This document shows positions 9,791-19,998 of a DNA stretch of 41,488 bases, piece after piece (position 1 is the first letter of the stretch; each line of letters begins with the position of its first letter). The DNA comes from Russula earlei (lineage: Eukaryota > Basidiomycota > Agaricomycetes > Russulales > Russulaceae). Below the pieces are notes generated by a model. That model worked only from the letters and a program-made list of their open reading frames with translations. It did not search any database and had not been told where the DNA came from. A program made the translations under genes and the position numbers. The DNA lies in NCBI GenBank assembly GCA_025769875.1, contig JAGFNK010000456.1, forward strand, positions 1 through 41,488, given 5' to 3'.

Positions 9791-11112
9791 TGAGCTAAAT
9801 GTGAGTTCTGTCTGGGTAGGCTAGCCTGGTTGCTGGTCCAGTCCAAAGCACCAGTTTCTGTGACAGCATCCATGGATAATTTGGCATATTCCTGGTGAGT
9901 GGTGAGCAATACCATCAGGGGACAACCCAAGGAAGGGTGAAAATTGCAGAGCACATTGACATACCTTCATTTGCTGTGCAAAGCTCTTCAGTGCGCATTT
10001 GCTGGCAGCAATGATTTGTTCTGTGTGCACTTCAAACCCAAGGTATAAGTCTAGAATAGCAAAACTTTGTAAGCATTGCAACAGGGACCACCCTTCCTTA
10101 TTGTTCTGTGGGATGATGTTGTGCACAATGAACACAACAAGCTGTGGTGATGTCAACAATTATAGTCAGAACATAGGAGGTAATTGGCATACCTTTGATA
10201 GTCTTTGTATTTTGCACCATCAGTAAATGATATGTTCATAACTTCCCCAAAATGGTTCAAACCACACTATGGAGGAACAGAAGCATATCTAGATTGTGGT
10301 CATGCTATGCAAAATGTAGGCAGGGGTGGATGTCATACTGGGTATTAACCTGTGCTGACTGTGCATGACCACATCTCATGATCAGCACCTTGAATCCACT
10401 CCACAGATGATGGCCAAACAAGCCGCTGTTATTTGAGTGAAGCCTATCAAATGAGAGTGCATGATGTGGATCTGAGTTTTGGATATGCCAGAATACATTC
10501 TGGCTCTAATGAGTCAATGGGGCATGTATACAGTGCAATGAAAGAAATGGATCACTCACATCAATGTCACAAATATTATAATTAGAGAGTAATTTCTCAC
10601 ATTCATTAGTGCAATTGATTTAATGCACTTGTGAAAGGAGTTCTACAGTGTGAGCTGCCTTCCTGAGCTCCCAAGTCTCCATGATCTCCAAGAGCTCTTG
10701 CTCATTGACAAAACAAATGGGACAGGGTCATTTTGATTTTGTTCCACGAATAAGGGCCATTGTACATCTGTTAATATTGGTGCTACATCAGCTATCAATG
10801 ACATGAGGATGTGACATATAAAGATTCGCACTGCTCTTCATAATCAGCAGATAAGATGAGTATGGCAGGGAAGTGCCAGCATAGGACCTTATCACCACAT
10901 TGAAGCTAACATCCAGTCTTCAAATACTCAATGACCGATTTCAGCACAACTTCAAATGCCTTGTGCTAGACTGCATGTTTGAGGTTGACAAATGTGGGCT
11001 TCTTTTGTTCATTTGGGTCCTCAGAAACCTCAAGAGGGTGGATTGTTTCAGCTGAGAGAAAAGCAGAGAAAGCATAACTGATGCACTATTGGTAACCATC
11101 CAACAACATTCC
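9791..11112 (-). pseudogene. Plavaka transposase, central/C-terminal part, decayed
   Basis: Minus-strand frames from 11112 downward read NVVGWLPIVHQ, then AILILSADYEEQ (about 10840-10880), a C-P-x-C block followed by VNEQELLEIMETWELRKA (about 10650-10720), and NHFGEVMNISFTDGAKYKDYQRY (about 10190-10260), spread over several frames with many stops. These match successive conserved blocks of Plavaka transposases (VVGWLPIV, ILSADYEEQ, PCPICLV, LL-D-F). The first block joins in frame to GGGN at 18450 when the intervening 7.3 kb nest is removed. The C-terminus is lost or unrecognisable beyond the Gyp-A boundary. Codons are heavily mutated, so the gene is dead. Confidence 0.75.
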
Positions 11113-11570
11113 TGTCATGAACCATTTTCCAGAGAGGGCCCTTGAAGGACCCTTCCTTATGAAAGGAAACCCAGTCCCTATGGTCTCACTGTCATGAACA
11201 ATTCTCCGGAGAGGGCCCTTGAAGGACCCTTCCTTATAAGAGGAAACCCAGCCTCTATGGTGTCACCCTGTTCACACGAGCAAAAGGGGTGAGTAGAGGT
11301 GTCCACAATATCGCGCGTGCATTGTTGCGCGAGCGATTCTCGGCACAATCGACATACAGCAAGCCCCACTTAATGGCAACCCTTCTAACAGTAAAGAACA
11401 GTATTAGGGCCCTTCTAGGAACCCTTTAGGACGACTCTAGGTGCTCTACAATGGGTACTAACCTATTATCAAAGACTCTACAACGCGTTATTAGACCAAC
11501 TCTAATAACTATGGAATGAACTATAAGGCAATACTAAGGACCTTAATAGGAGTATTAGGGTCAACTCTAA

Positions 11571-12051
11571 TGTTGAAGCAGATGGGCGCAGGTTATGATA
11601 AGAGTGATAAGATCCTTAAGATCTATCAAAAGATATTTCAGTATTGTGTAAGACAAGACTATAATTCAGTAATACCTATCAAAAGATATCTACAACACAT
11701 GATTAGATGCGATAGATAAGATAGGAAACAGTAAGTACTCACTTCAGTATTGTGTAAGACAAGACTGAAGTGATCTATCGAAATACGACGCTCTTAAGTA
11801 CTCCAGAGCGTCTCTAAGTACACTGCAGGTAGCTACCATCAATAAGAAACAAAGATCATACAAGGATCAGTCGTTAGTAGCTACCAATTGTCATCAATTA
11901 ACTTATCATTATAAGTAACACAGATCTCAGCATATGAGCTGAGCTGGTGATGCCCGGTCCGTGTAACCAACGCGTCAACGCGTCTGAGCTGTGATTACAT
12001 CACAACATCCCAGGGTAGTGGTAACACACCAAATCAATGATAATCTCAACA
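11571..12051 (-). repeat. 3' LTR (sense) of the copia element
   Basis: TGTTGA...TCAACA, 481 bp. Compared with the partner LTR there are eight differences, all transitions. Seven of them are CG in one copy and TG or CA in the other. Confidence 0.96.
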
Positions 12052-12060
12052 TCCCCCCAT
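12052..12060 (-). promoter_or_regulatory. Polypurine tract of the copia element
   Basis: The sense strand reads ATGGGGGGA immediately before the 3' LTR, the expected position and composition for the primer of plus-strand DNA synthesis. Confidence 0.75.
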
Positions 12061-12216
12061 GATTGAGACAGTCGGTAGATTAGATCAAGAGAGATCTAAC
12101 CCAGTAACGAAAGGACTGGTGTCGCGCGTGGGTGTGCAGCGTGGTAAGACCATCAGCAGGTGGACGTCTTGATGAGGTAGGTATTGCAGTGAAATGCAAG
12201 TGATTAATGAGTGGGT

Positions 12217-12376
12217 GAGTCGAGAGACTGCGAGTCGAAAGACTCCAAAGGAAATGAGTCGAAAGACTCCAAATGAATATTTGTATGCAGGCGAGAGACT
12301 GCAAAGGAGAGTGTGAACGCGTGTAAACGCACAGTCGAGAGACTGCCAGGAAATCGTAGACGCAGTCGAGAGACTG
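12217..12376. repeat. Array of five short perfect hairpins near the copia 3' end
   Basis: Perfect stems with 4-nt loops: AGTC-GAGA-GACT (12218-12229), GAGTC-GAAA-GACTC (12232-12245 and 12256-12269), and CAGTC-GAGA-GACTG (12332-12345 and 12363-12376). A weaker sixth lies near 12288-12302. They lie between the reverse-transcriptase/RNase H region and the 3' LTR. On the plus strand all loops are of the G-N-R-A type; on the element's sense strand they read TCTC or TTTC. Confidence 0.8.
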
Positions 12377-12448
12377 CCAGGAAAGTGTCCAGTGAAGTGT
12401 TCAGATCTGCACATAGGGGAGGCCACCGTTAAAACATTAATATATTGC

Positions 12449-12772
12449 CTAATTGCCATAGGCGTTGCATCTCCAGAGTGCTTGATCAACTGGACTTCCG
12501 CGTCGGAACGGAGCGGAATGCGGAAGCAGAACAGAAGTCTGCCATCCCAAGGTGAGACCTCCGAGATTACAGGAGTGGAGCGGAGTGGAATCCGCCATCC
12601 CGAAGTGATCCGAGATGTACCTTGATTGATCGATGTCTGTGTTAGCCGAGCGATCGCGTGTAACGCGGATCCAGAGATATGACGTGATCTTGCCTAGATC
12701 TGTCAACTCGTAGCATATAGACAAGGATGTATATGTGCCCATAGATGTGAGCGCTGAGACTGCGAGGGTCAC
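12449..12772 (-). pseudogene. Copia reverse transcriptase, C-terminal block
   Basis: The minus-strand reading contains ELTDLGKITSYLWIRVTRDR, then D-Q-S-R-Y-I and F-G-M-A-D-S-T-P. This matches the copia RT segment F-x-M-x-D-L-G-x-x-x-Y-L-G-I-x-I-x-R-D and Q-x-x-Y-I with M-x-x-C-x-P downstream. The catalytic Y-x-D-D motif, expected just upstream, was not recovered in frame. Confidence 0.72.
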
Positions 12773-13388
12773 CTAAGATAATGATGTCATCGGCAGAGAG
12801 GATGTGAACTGATAAGGAAATGGCAATGGATCCCCCCGCATCTTTGGCGATGACATATGTGTTAAGATTCTCTTGATTCTCCGACTGTCATCTATTTCTG
12901 CTGACTCATCTGTGATTACTCCTGTGTTTGCTTATCGATCTGCTTACTGATTGCTTACTGATCGCTGACTGATTGCTTACTGATTCCTTACTGATTCCTT
13001 ACTGATTGCTGATAGATACTAGGAAAGAATGACTCACGCGTGAGTCATTTCTAACATTCTGAATTGCGCGTTTCGTATTTGGATACTACTAATTTCCAGC
13101 TATGTGCACCCCGAGTTTCGTACGAATCGGATCAGTAGTTATTGAGATATTGTATAAATAGTCTGTGGTACCAAGAAGTCGAGCCTTACGCTTGACTTAC
13201 ACAATCTTACAAGATATCCATCTTGTCAACTATCTAAACAAACTATAGTGCAGACTCTAACTGAAAGAGGTCCCTCTCTTTTCTCTATTCAATCTTCCTG
13301 AGATAATATCAAAGGGTTCAAAGTCTAGTGCTTGAACTATATCAAGCAACTCTTTCACTAAAGAGTCAGTGCTAAGATCCATCAGATC

Positions 13389-13810
13389 TTAACAATATGT
13401 CTGCATGAGCATGCGTGAGCGCGAAGCTGAGATAAGTGCCCGTATGGGAATGCGTGTGCGTGAAACTGATGCCCGCATGAGAATGCGTGCGTATGAATGT
13501 GAAGCCCGCATGAGAATGCGTGCGTATGACTTGTGAAGCCCGCATGAGAATGCGTGTGTGCTAAGTCGATACCTGCATGAGAATGCGTGCATGTAAACGC
13601 GAGTCACTAAGGACTCCATGAGAACGTAAGACCCATGTATGATAGGCCTGTGTAAGACCAAAGAAAAGCTTTCTTGTCCATCCGGTGTGATGAAGCCTTG
13701 TGGTTGCTCCAATAAAACTAAATCTTGTCACCCAGTGAGCCAAATAGGAATGCCGACAAGACGTCCGTTGATTTCCCAATGTGTTCACACGGCCAACGCT
13801 GAACAAGAGT
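13389..13810 (-). pseudogene. Copia reverse transcriptase, N-terminal block, with repeat expansion
   Basis: MEQPQGFITPDGQE (around 13670-13712) is the copia RT signature that follows the A motif (usually Y-M-x-Q-P-x-G-F). The following conserved Y-G-L-K-Q-A block is unreadable. Instead, 13396-13600 is made of about six imperfect 33-36 bp repeats containing GCATGAGAATGCGTG, which translate to a repetitive R-I-L-M-R-A string. The repeat has probably grown within dead coding DNA. Confidence 0.65.
13396..13600. repeat. Minisatellite of about 33-36 bp inside the copia RT
   Basis: About six units, each with a GCATGAGAATGCGTG-like core (for example near 13475, 13508, 13543 and 13575) and a variable spacer. 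The outer units are more diverged. Confidence 0.75.
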
Positions 13811-14535
13811 CGCTAAGACTCGGACCTGGCTACTGGTGAGAAGGTTTCATCAATGTCAATGCCTTGTAAATTGGGTGAACCCCTGTGCAATTGAAACGCG
13901 CGCGAAATCTCCAAGATTTGCGTGCTGCACACCCATTCCAATAAGATCTATAAGATCAATTGATCCCAGGTACCAATTTTCGCAAGCGCGCCAATCACAT
14001 AATTGACATGCGACTTGCCACTCATCAGCAGAATCCGATTTAAGTGCCTTCCCGATATGTAGCCTAGTGATCGCTTCCGCGTAGCCAAGCCGTATGTGAT
14101 AAGCGCCCTCTTGGATCTGTGTATGCAGTCCCTCCGAGACATTCGGAACGTGGACGCGAATAAGACCAAGTTGAGAGTGGACACAGCGGACCAATGAATT
14201 GTCCCAATAATGCTAAGTGATGATGGCATAAACGGTGTGGCGGAGTGTGTGAAACTGGCTGTATAGGTGGGGTAAGGTCGAGTGAGTGTGGTGTGAGGGA
14301 ATCTAATGGGGTTTCCGGAGGCGTGGAACAAAGTGCCAACGATCTGGTTCATGTGAAAGTAAGGCAGAGAATGTCACCGGTCCTGTAGGGACCAAGAGTT
14401 GTGCAGGCAGAGCAGTGTCTGTAACATGTCCCCTGGCTATGCAGTATGCGCTTGTCGCGCGATAAGATTATGATGGTCAGGCGTGTAGACATACGCCCTA
14501 CATCTAAAGAAGGCGGAATTGTGAGACGACCGGAG

Positions 14536-15375
14536 TCAGTCCATCCGTTCACAGTGTATGAAGTGTGTGTGCACAGAGAATGGGTGATGGAGTCTGATCA
14601 TTAGTATGGACGGCAGCGTTAGTATTATGCTCCAGAACCCGAGGCTAAGACCAGCGCCGTGCAACTTTGAGCGCGTGTTGTCTTCAAGGGTCCGATTCCA
14701 TCTATCCGGAACTCCATTCTCCTGTGGTGAATCTAGCATTGTTAATCTATGTTTGATCCCTCCATGAACTGATAAGTATGTGAGCACGCGTTGCCTCAAT
14801 AGCTAGCGCCTCGAATTGATCTCGCGTGCAGCAGATCGGCTAAGGTGCTGTAGATAATCTGTAGCCGAGGATCCAATTGCTAAGGGGAAGCCCAGAAAAG
14901 AAGCGTTCGGTTGCCGAGTGTATACTCCGGACAGGATAACTGATCACGATCCGTAAAGCCAAGCGAGATCCGAGTACCGGAATCACTGTGATAGATTAAC
15001 GCGCGGTGGAAACATATGTCCCATGCGCTGATGCTGGATGTGGAATGATAGGACACTTCTTTGCACGTGTAGAGCTGGAGTTATGAAGTTAATACACAAT
15101 AGATTGTTCTCCAGCCAGCTGTGCGCGATCTTCTGATCTTTGATGTGTAAATTTGAACACCCCTCTTGAGTGTAAGTGATGCATCCCCCGTTCCGAAGTA
15201 GCGCACGCACTGTGTAGTCGCATGCATCAGCCTTTGGTACATGTAGAATGTCTATGAGGGTTAATAAGGATATCTCCAAGGGCTTCCGGCTGGCAGGACG
15301 GACGCAGATCCAGTCCCAATCTGTCTCATGACTGTATAACCTCCCAGAGTAATAGATCTGGAGGCTGGAGCGCAA
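14536..15375 (-). pseudogene. Copia GAG-pre-integrase and integrase core, decayed
   Basis: At 15010-15280 the minus strand reads LTLIDILHVPKADA and a C-terminal LENNLLCINF with H-Q-R-M-G-H, the GAG-pre-integrase domain with its H-x-x-x-G-H end. At 14540-14790 it reads SPQENGVPDRWNRTLEDNTRS, then L-S-L-G-F-W and P-S-I-L-M-I-R-L, the integrase region around the catalytic Glu (P-x-x-N-G-x-x-E-R-x-N-R-T-L), with Glu changed to Asp in P-D-R. The intervening DDE residues are not readable because of frameshifts near 14800-14980. Confidence 0.75.
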
Positions 15376-15399
15376 ATAATGAAGTCGGGGGTCTGGAAC

Positions 15400-15700
15400 G
15401 GACTAATATGATGAGGAGCTCTGTAGTCGATCAAGATCTAGCCACCGTGTAAAGGGAAACCCAGAATCTCATATTCATCGGACGTCCGATACCTTGGTGA
15501 TAGGAGCAGTATTGCCCACTATGTATGCGCTGACGTTCCTGTCAGTGCCTGTCACTTTTGTATTCGTTCCCTTCTCCTTCTGGTAGTCCAGACTGCGTGC
15601 CCAAGTTGATTGCAATAGCAGCATTGTATTTCGGACGTAGTGTTGTGTGTCTTTACCGGAATGACTGTATTTTGTGAGGCGGAGAGGCCGGCCCGACAAC
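15400..15700 (-). pseudogene. Copia protease and nucleocapsid zinc knuckle, decayed
   Basis: CCYCNQLGHAVWTT at about 15600-15640 fits a C-x2-C-x4-H knuckle whose last Cys is Thr. Further along the sense strand, I-D-Y-R-A-P-H-H-I (about 15405-15440) corresponds to the protease signature D-S-G-A-x-x-H-I with S-G replaced by Y-R. Both sites would be non-functional. Confidence 0.6.
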
Positions 15701-15749
15701 CATCTTCATTACTGATCCGTACTGGATCATGTGGGGAAAGGTCCATCGG

Positions 15750-16492
15750 AGCGCCGGAGGCTAGAATTTGTTGACGCGACAGCCGAGTGAGCGTCGGGTA
15801 ACGTTTAGATAGATAAGGAGGTGAAATGGAGATTCAATATGAATAAATGGTTATATTGGAGAGTGATCCATGCATCGTTTGTTGCAATCGCGGGAACGTC
15901 TGATGTGTGTCATCTAACATCTAGGAATGTGCATGTAAGGAATGCCCATGTGTAGACCGCTTGACATTGATCTGACGCTGCCGTATGTGCATTTGAGTTC
16001 CTCCCACTTGAGCTTGCAAGTATACAATTTGATGTCATTTTTGTTACTGCCAATGTGACCTTCTGAATGTATATTTCAAGAGCGCATGCGTCTAAAAGTG
16101 TTCTCCCTCAGCGTCCTAAGAAGTATTGCTGGAGGGGCTATCATCTGTAACTGTAATGCGACGCGCAATAATTATTCAGGATGTGGGGTAATGGCCAGTA
16201 AGTGAGATGACCAAGCGAGTGATCGAGATCGAGGAGGGAACGTAAACATTAGGCGAGGGTGCCGTGAGTGAACTTTAGATAATTGCGAATTGCCAACCCG
16301 GGCTAACGGAGCAGTTGTTGCCGGATTATTGAAGATCAAACCAGTACCCTGACATGTGATAGATAATGCGCGCGTCAATCCTTCGGCTCCAGGGACTGAG
16401 GGAGTAGGGTGTTGTCTGATAACAGAGGCTTGTGAAGAGGGAAAAAAAATGGTAAGCTTGTGTGTGAATCTTCGACTTTGGAATTTAGACAT
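15750..16492 (-). pseudogene. Copia gag region, decayed
   Basis: The first reading frame after the primer-binding site starts MSKFQSRRF at 16492 and stays open to 16172, followed by short broken frames. No individual Gag motif is clear. It is assigned from position between the PBS and the zinc knuckle. Confidence 0.45.
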
Positions 16493-16497
16493 GGTCA

Positions 16498-16509
16498 GGG
16501 CCCATAACC
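16498..16509 (-). promoter_or_regulatory. Copia primer-binding site for half initiator tRNA-Met
   Basis: Sense sequence GGTTATGGGCCC directly abuts the 5' LTR. It is the complement of GGGCCCATAACC, which is the anticodon stem-loop region (CAU anticodon) of eukaryotic initiator tRNA-Met. Drosophila copia, yeast Ty5 and other Hemivirus-type elements prime from this internal tRNA region instead of the tRNA 3' end. Confidence 0.8.
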
Positions 16510-16990
16510 TGTTGAAGCAGATGGGTGCAGGTTATGATAAGAGCGATAAGATCCTTAAGATCTATCAAAAGATATTTCAGTATTGTGTAAGACAAGACTA
16601 TAATTCAGTAATACCTATCAAAAGATATCTACAACGCGTGATTAGATGCGATAGATAAGATAGGAAACAGTAAGTACTCACTTCAGTATTGTGTAAGACA
16701 AGACTGAAGTGATCTATCGAAATACGACACTCTTAAGTACTCCAGAGCGTCTCTAAGTACACTGCAGGTAGCTACCATCAATAAGAAACAAAGATCATAC
16801 AAGGATCAGTCGTTAGTAGCTACCAATTGTCATCAATTAACTTATCATTGTAAGTAACACAGATCTCAGCATATGAGCTGAGCTGGTGATGCCCGGTCCA
16901 TGTAACCAACGCGTCAACGCGTCTGAGCTGTGATTACATCACAACGTCCCAGGGTAGTGGTAACACACCAAATCAATGATAATCTCAACA
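16510..16990 (-). repeat. 5' LTR (sense) of the copia element
   Basis: 481 bp, TGTTGA...TCAACA. It contains a perfect 10-bp hairpin TCACTTCAGT (16678-16687) with ACTGAAGTGA (16703-16712). The sequence CAGTATTGTGTAAGACAAGACT occurs twice in the LTR. Confidence 0.96.
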
Positions 16991-18449
16991 TCTAAGGACC
17001 CTAATAGAGCTATATAAGGGCCTTATAAGATAACACTATTCCCTAACCAGACTACAAGTCCTCAAATGACCGGCCCTAAACTAACTAACAGAAAATGAAT
17101 CAGGTGCTCGCACATGCACTAGAACAGCAAACACATGGACAATAAAAGCTCTTACTCATCAGGAAAAGCCTTCTTACTCAGCAGCTTACTGAGCATGACT
17201 GAGCATGCTCAGTAAGTGCACTCCGACTTCTTACTCAGCACACTATTGTGCTTGATAACAAGGTTATGACTTGTTCTCTATTTAGCAGTTCCCTTGTAGT
17301 ATATAAGCACTCAATAAAGTAACGGACAGTCCTCAGACTGTCCATTTGTTTACGGCACTCTCCATTCCTGGGATACTCCTTTAAGGACCATCCCCTTGTG
17401 TCTATCCTGGCCTCCTCTCTGCGTGATTGCTCTACTCTCACGGTAACCATGCCTCTCTGGTATCTGTTACTACTCTGGACTTTACTCCTTGCCCACGCTG
17501 TCTTGGACGTCTATCGGCTCATCTTTGAGCTTATCCCTTGCTCTTGAACTGATAGTTCAACAGTGAGTCTTGACACTCACCCTGTTCACATGGACAAAAG
17601 GGTGAGTAGAGGTGTCCACAATATCGCGAGTGATTCTCGGCACAATCGTCATACAGCAAGCCCCACTTAATGGCAACCCTTTTAGCAATAAAGGACAGTA
17701 TTATAGCCTCCCTAAGGACCCTTTAGGATGACTCTAAGTGCCCTACAATAGGCACTAACACAATACTAAGGACCCTACAACACGTTATTAGACTAACTTT
17801 AATAACTATAGAACAAACTATAAAGCAATACTAAGGACCTTAATAGAAGTATTAGGGTCGCCTCTAAGGACCCTAATAGAACTATATAAAGGGCCTTATA
17901 GACAACTCTATTCCTGGAACCAAACTACAAGTCCCCAAATGACTGCCCTAAACTGACTAACAGCAAACGAATCAGGTGCTTTGCATGTGTACTAAAGCAG
18001 TGAACACGTGGACAATAGGGGCTCTTACTCATCATTAGAAGCCCTCTTACTCAGCAGCTTACTGAGCATGACGGAGCATGCTCAGTAAGCATACTCCAAC
18101 TTCTTACTCATCCATCTATTGTGCTTGATAACAAGGTTATAACTTGTTCCCTATTTAGCAGTTCTCTTGTAGTATGTAAGTGCTCAATAGAATAATGGAC
18201 AGTCTTCAGACTGTCCATTTGTTTACAGCACTCTCCATTCCTGGGATACTCCTTTAAGGACCATCCCCTTGTGACCACCCTGGCTACTTCCCTGCATACC
18301 TGCTCTACTCTACCAGTAACTGTACCTCTCTGGTACTTGATACTGCTTTGGACTCTGCTCTTTGCCCATGCCGTCTTGGACATCTATTGACTCATCTTCG
18401 AGCTTACCCCTTGCTCTTGAACTGGATAGTTCAACAGTGAGTCTTGACA

Positions 18450-19693
18450 ATTCCCACCACCAAAACCATTTCTATTTTGAATGGCAACTGGAAGATTTGC
18501 ACAGCATGCGATGACAGGGCATCCCTTTACTGTGGAAAAATTGGATAGTTTCATCTTGTCAGCATATAGGATGAAGCACAGGGGGTTACTACCCTGAGGG
18601 ATCTGTGACTGGTGATGTGGTGTAAAATGTGAGATCCTCCAAGTCAGTGTCCAATAACACTGGACACATACCTGTACATCCCAGAATGCATCTGCAGACC
18701 ATGGCTCATGATATATGCAGGTGGATGATGCCTGTTTATGCCTGAAAATTCTCTCTGCATCCCAATGAAAATGAGGTGCTAATTGTGAATCTTGAACAAG
18801 ATCTGTTGCCCACTCCCACAGAAAACAATGTGGGACATCAAATGTTTGTACTTCATTATTATATGGCAGAGATATAACAGATACTTGGAACTACATTCTA
18901 ATGACATCAGCTGTTTCACATCAACACCATTCTCAAACTTACAGGCACCAGTTTCATTGAAGCAAGGTCCTACACCTTTTCAATATCTGCAAGGTTCTTG
19001 AATGTGAAGACCACATTATTTCTTATAAGATGAATGATCCATAACAACCTTTCTGACTGCTCCTTGCCTAAATGACATTCAAGAAGAAATTCCACAAATA
19101 GGAACTCCTCCTGAGAGTTGAAAAAAGGCCACCAGGGTTGACCAGTAGGAGATTGCTGACTTGGATGGTAGGCGGAGGTGCCATAATCCTCGAAACGGCA
19201 GGTCTTGGAAGATCTGCCACTCTTAGGGTGATAATCTGTTTGAATCACATTGATGGTGGCACCATCAGCGACATCAGTGAGTGATACAGAATCACAGTGA
19301 GATGCTGGGAAAGGAGGTCATGAATCTGATGTATCAAATGGGTAATCCTGAGGGGCAATCCTGACCTCCTATTTCAGTTTCAGGTAGGGTTGAGACCTCC
19401 AGGGAACTGCAGCCACCAATGTTGTGATTGTTGATATGGTTATCATCCTGGGACCTTTGACATGCTGGAAAGAGAACATGAGCCAAAGTAGCAAAAGACA
19501 CGTATTGGCACACACATTGAAGTTGTGAGGACCACTTCTCCTTCATCCTGTGTTGATATGCTTCATAACCTTCTTCTTTCTTTTTCATTTGCTGGCACTT
19601 TTTGAAGTGGGCAGTATATGCTTGAGCATGGAAGCTCTTGAGGCAGATTGAGCATGTTTTTGCCTCAGCTTTGGGTTCTCTCACTCTTGGCAT
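18450..19693 (-). pseudogene. Plavaka transposase, N-terminal part
   Basis: Start chosen at ATG 19693 (MPRVREPKAEAK). Residues 13-33 form a zinc finger, C-S-I-C-(x11)-H-F-K-K-C, as at the N-terminus of Plavaka proteins. Downstream come YHPKSGR and PWWPFFNSQEEFLFVEFLLE (about 19090-19230), matching the family's Y-H-P-x-S-G and P-W-x-P-F-x-S-x-E-E-F blocks. Then come HLAPHFHWDAER, a Y-H-E-P-W-x-A-D-x-F-W-D-V-Q block, FILYADKMKLSNFSTVKG, and ANLPVAIQNRNGFGGGN ending at 18450. The outer LTR2 interrupts here, and the gene continues at 11112. Frames shift several times. Plavaka transposases occur mainly in basidiomycetes, supporting the host assignment. Confidence 0.85.
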
Positions 19694-19998
19694 TATTGAT
19701 ACAAGATGAAAGGCAGATAAGGATGAATAGAAATACAAGGGACATGTTGTGTGCCAATGACCTTCACAAACACAAAGTTTGCTCATTTGATTAGATAAAG
19801 TGCCTATGACTTACATTGCTTTATATTTATATTATTTATATGACTTATGTTGGTTAGTGCATTCATTATTTCTCAGATTGAGATTCATATTCTTTCCCCA
19901 GAGGGCTAAAATTGAACATGGAGGTCATGTGACCTATAATAAACTCAAACCATGTGCAAATAAGCCAATACAGCTGCTTCTTCTTCACCAACAACATC

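Larger units (their letters stand above)
11571..16990 (-). mobile_element. Full-length Ty1/Copia retrotransposon, Hemivirus-like (TSD TCTAA)
   Basis: 5,420 bp with two 481-bp LTRs (11571-12051 and 16510-16990), flanked by TCTAA at 11566-11570 and 16991-16995, inserted in LTR2. The sense strand is minus. The order along it is PBS (16509-16498), gag, zinc knuckle and protease (about 15.4-15.7 kb), GAG-pre-integrase and integrase (15.4-14.5 kb), reverse transcriptase (13.9-12.4 kb), and PPT (12060-12052). Integrase before reverse transcriptase is the copia order. All coding parts carry multiple frameshifts and stops. The LTRs differ at only 8 sites in 481, so insertion is relatively recent and the internal part was either decayed already or decays fast. 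Confidence 0.93.
11190..17575 (+). mobile_element. Inner solo LTR2 inserted in an LTR2 (TSD CTCAC), split by copia
   Basis: Starts TGTCATGAACAATTCTCC and ends GTGAGTCTTGACA. It is flanked by CTCAC at 11185-11189 and 17576-17580, and the host LTR continues without loss on both sides. Its own sequence is 11190-11570 plus 16996-17575. The intact promoter (TATATAAG near 17300) and the hairpin GGACAGTC-CTCA-GACTGTCC are close to those of the Gyp-B LTR. This shows that the LTR2 family was active at least twice at this locus. Confidence 0.93.
11113..18449 (+). mobile_element. Outer solo LTR2 in Plavaka (TSD ATTCC), split by nested insertions
   Basis: The LTR starts TGTCATGAACCATTTTCC at 11113 and ends GAGTCTTGACA at 18449, flanked by ATTCC at 11108-11112 and 18450-18454. 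Its own sequence is 11113-11189 plus 17581-18449 (946 bp); the rest is a later insertion. The flanking host is the Plavaka transposase, cut inside the conserved GGGxVVGWLP block. Its TATA box is degraded (TATGTAAG near 18175), consistent with being older than the inner copy. Confidence 0.92.

Noticed and set aside
13396..13600. CRISPR-like array
   Set aside because: Repeats are imperfect, spacers are not unique in length or sequence, and the locus is inside a eukaryotic retrotransposon.
17576..18449. Independent 5'-truncated LTR2 next to the inner LTR2
   Set aside because: Its missing 5' part is at 11113-11189, and the junctions carry the CTCAC duplication, so it is the outer host LTR.
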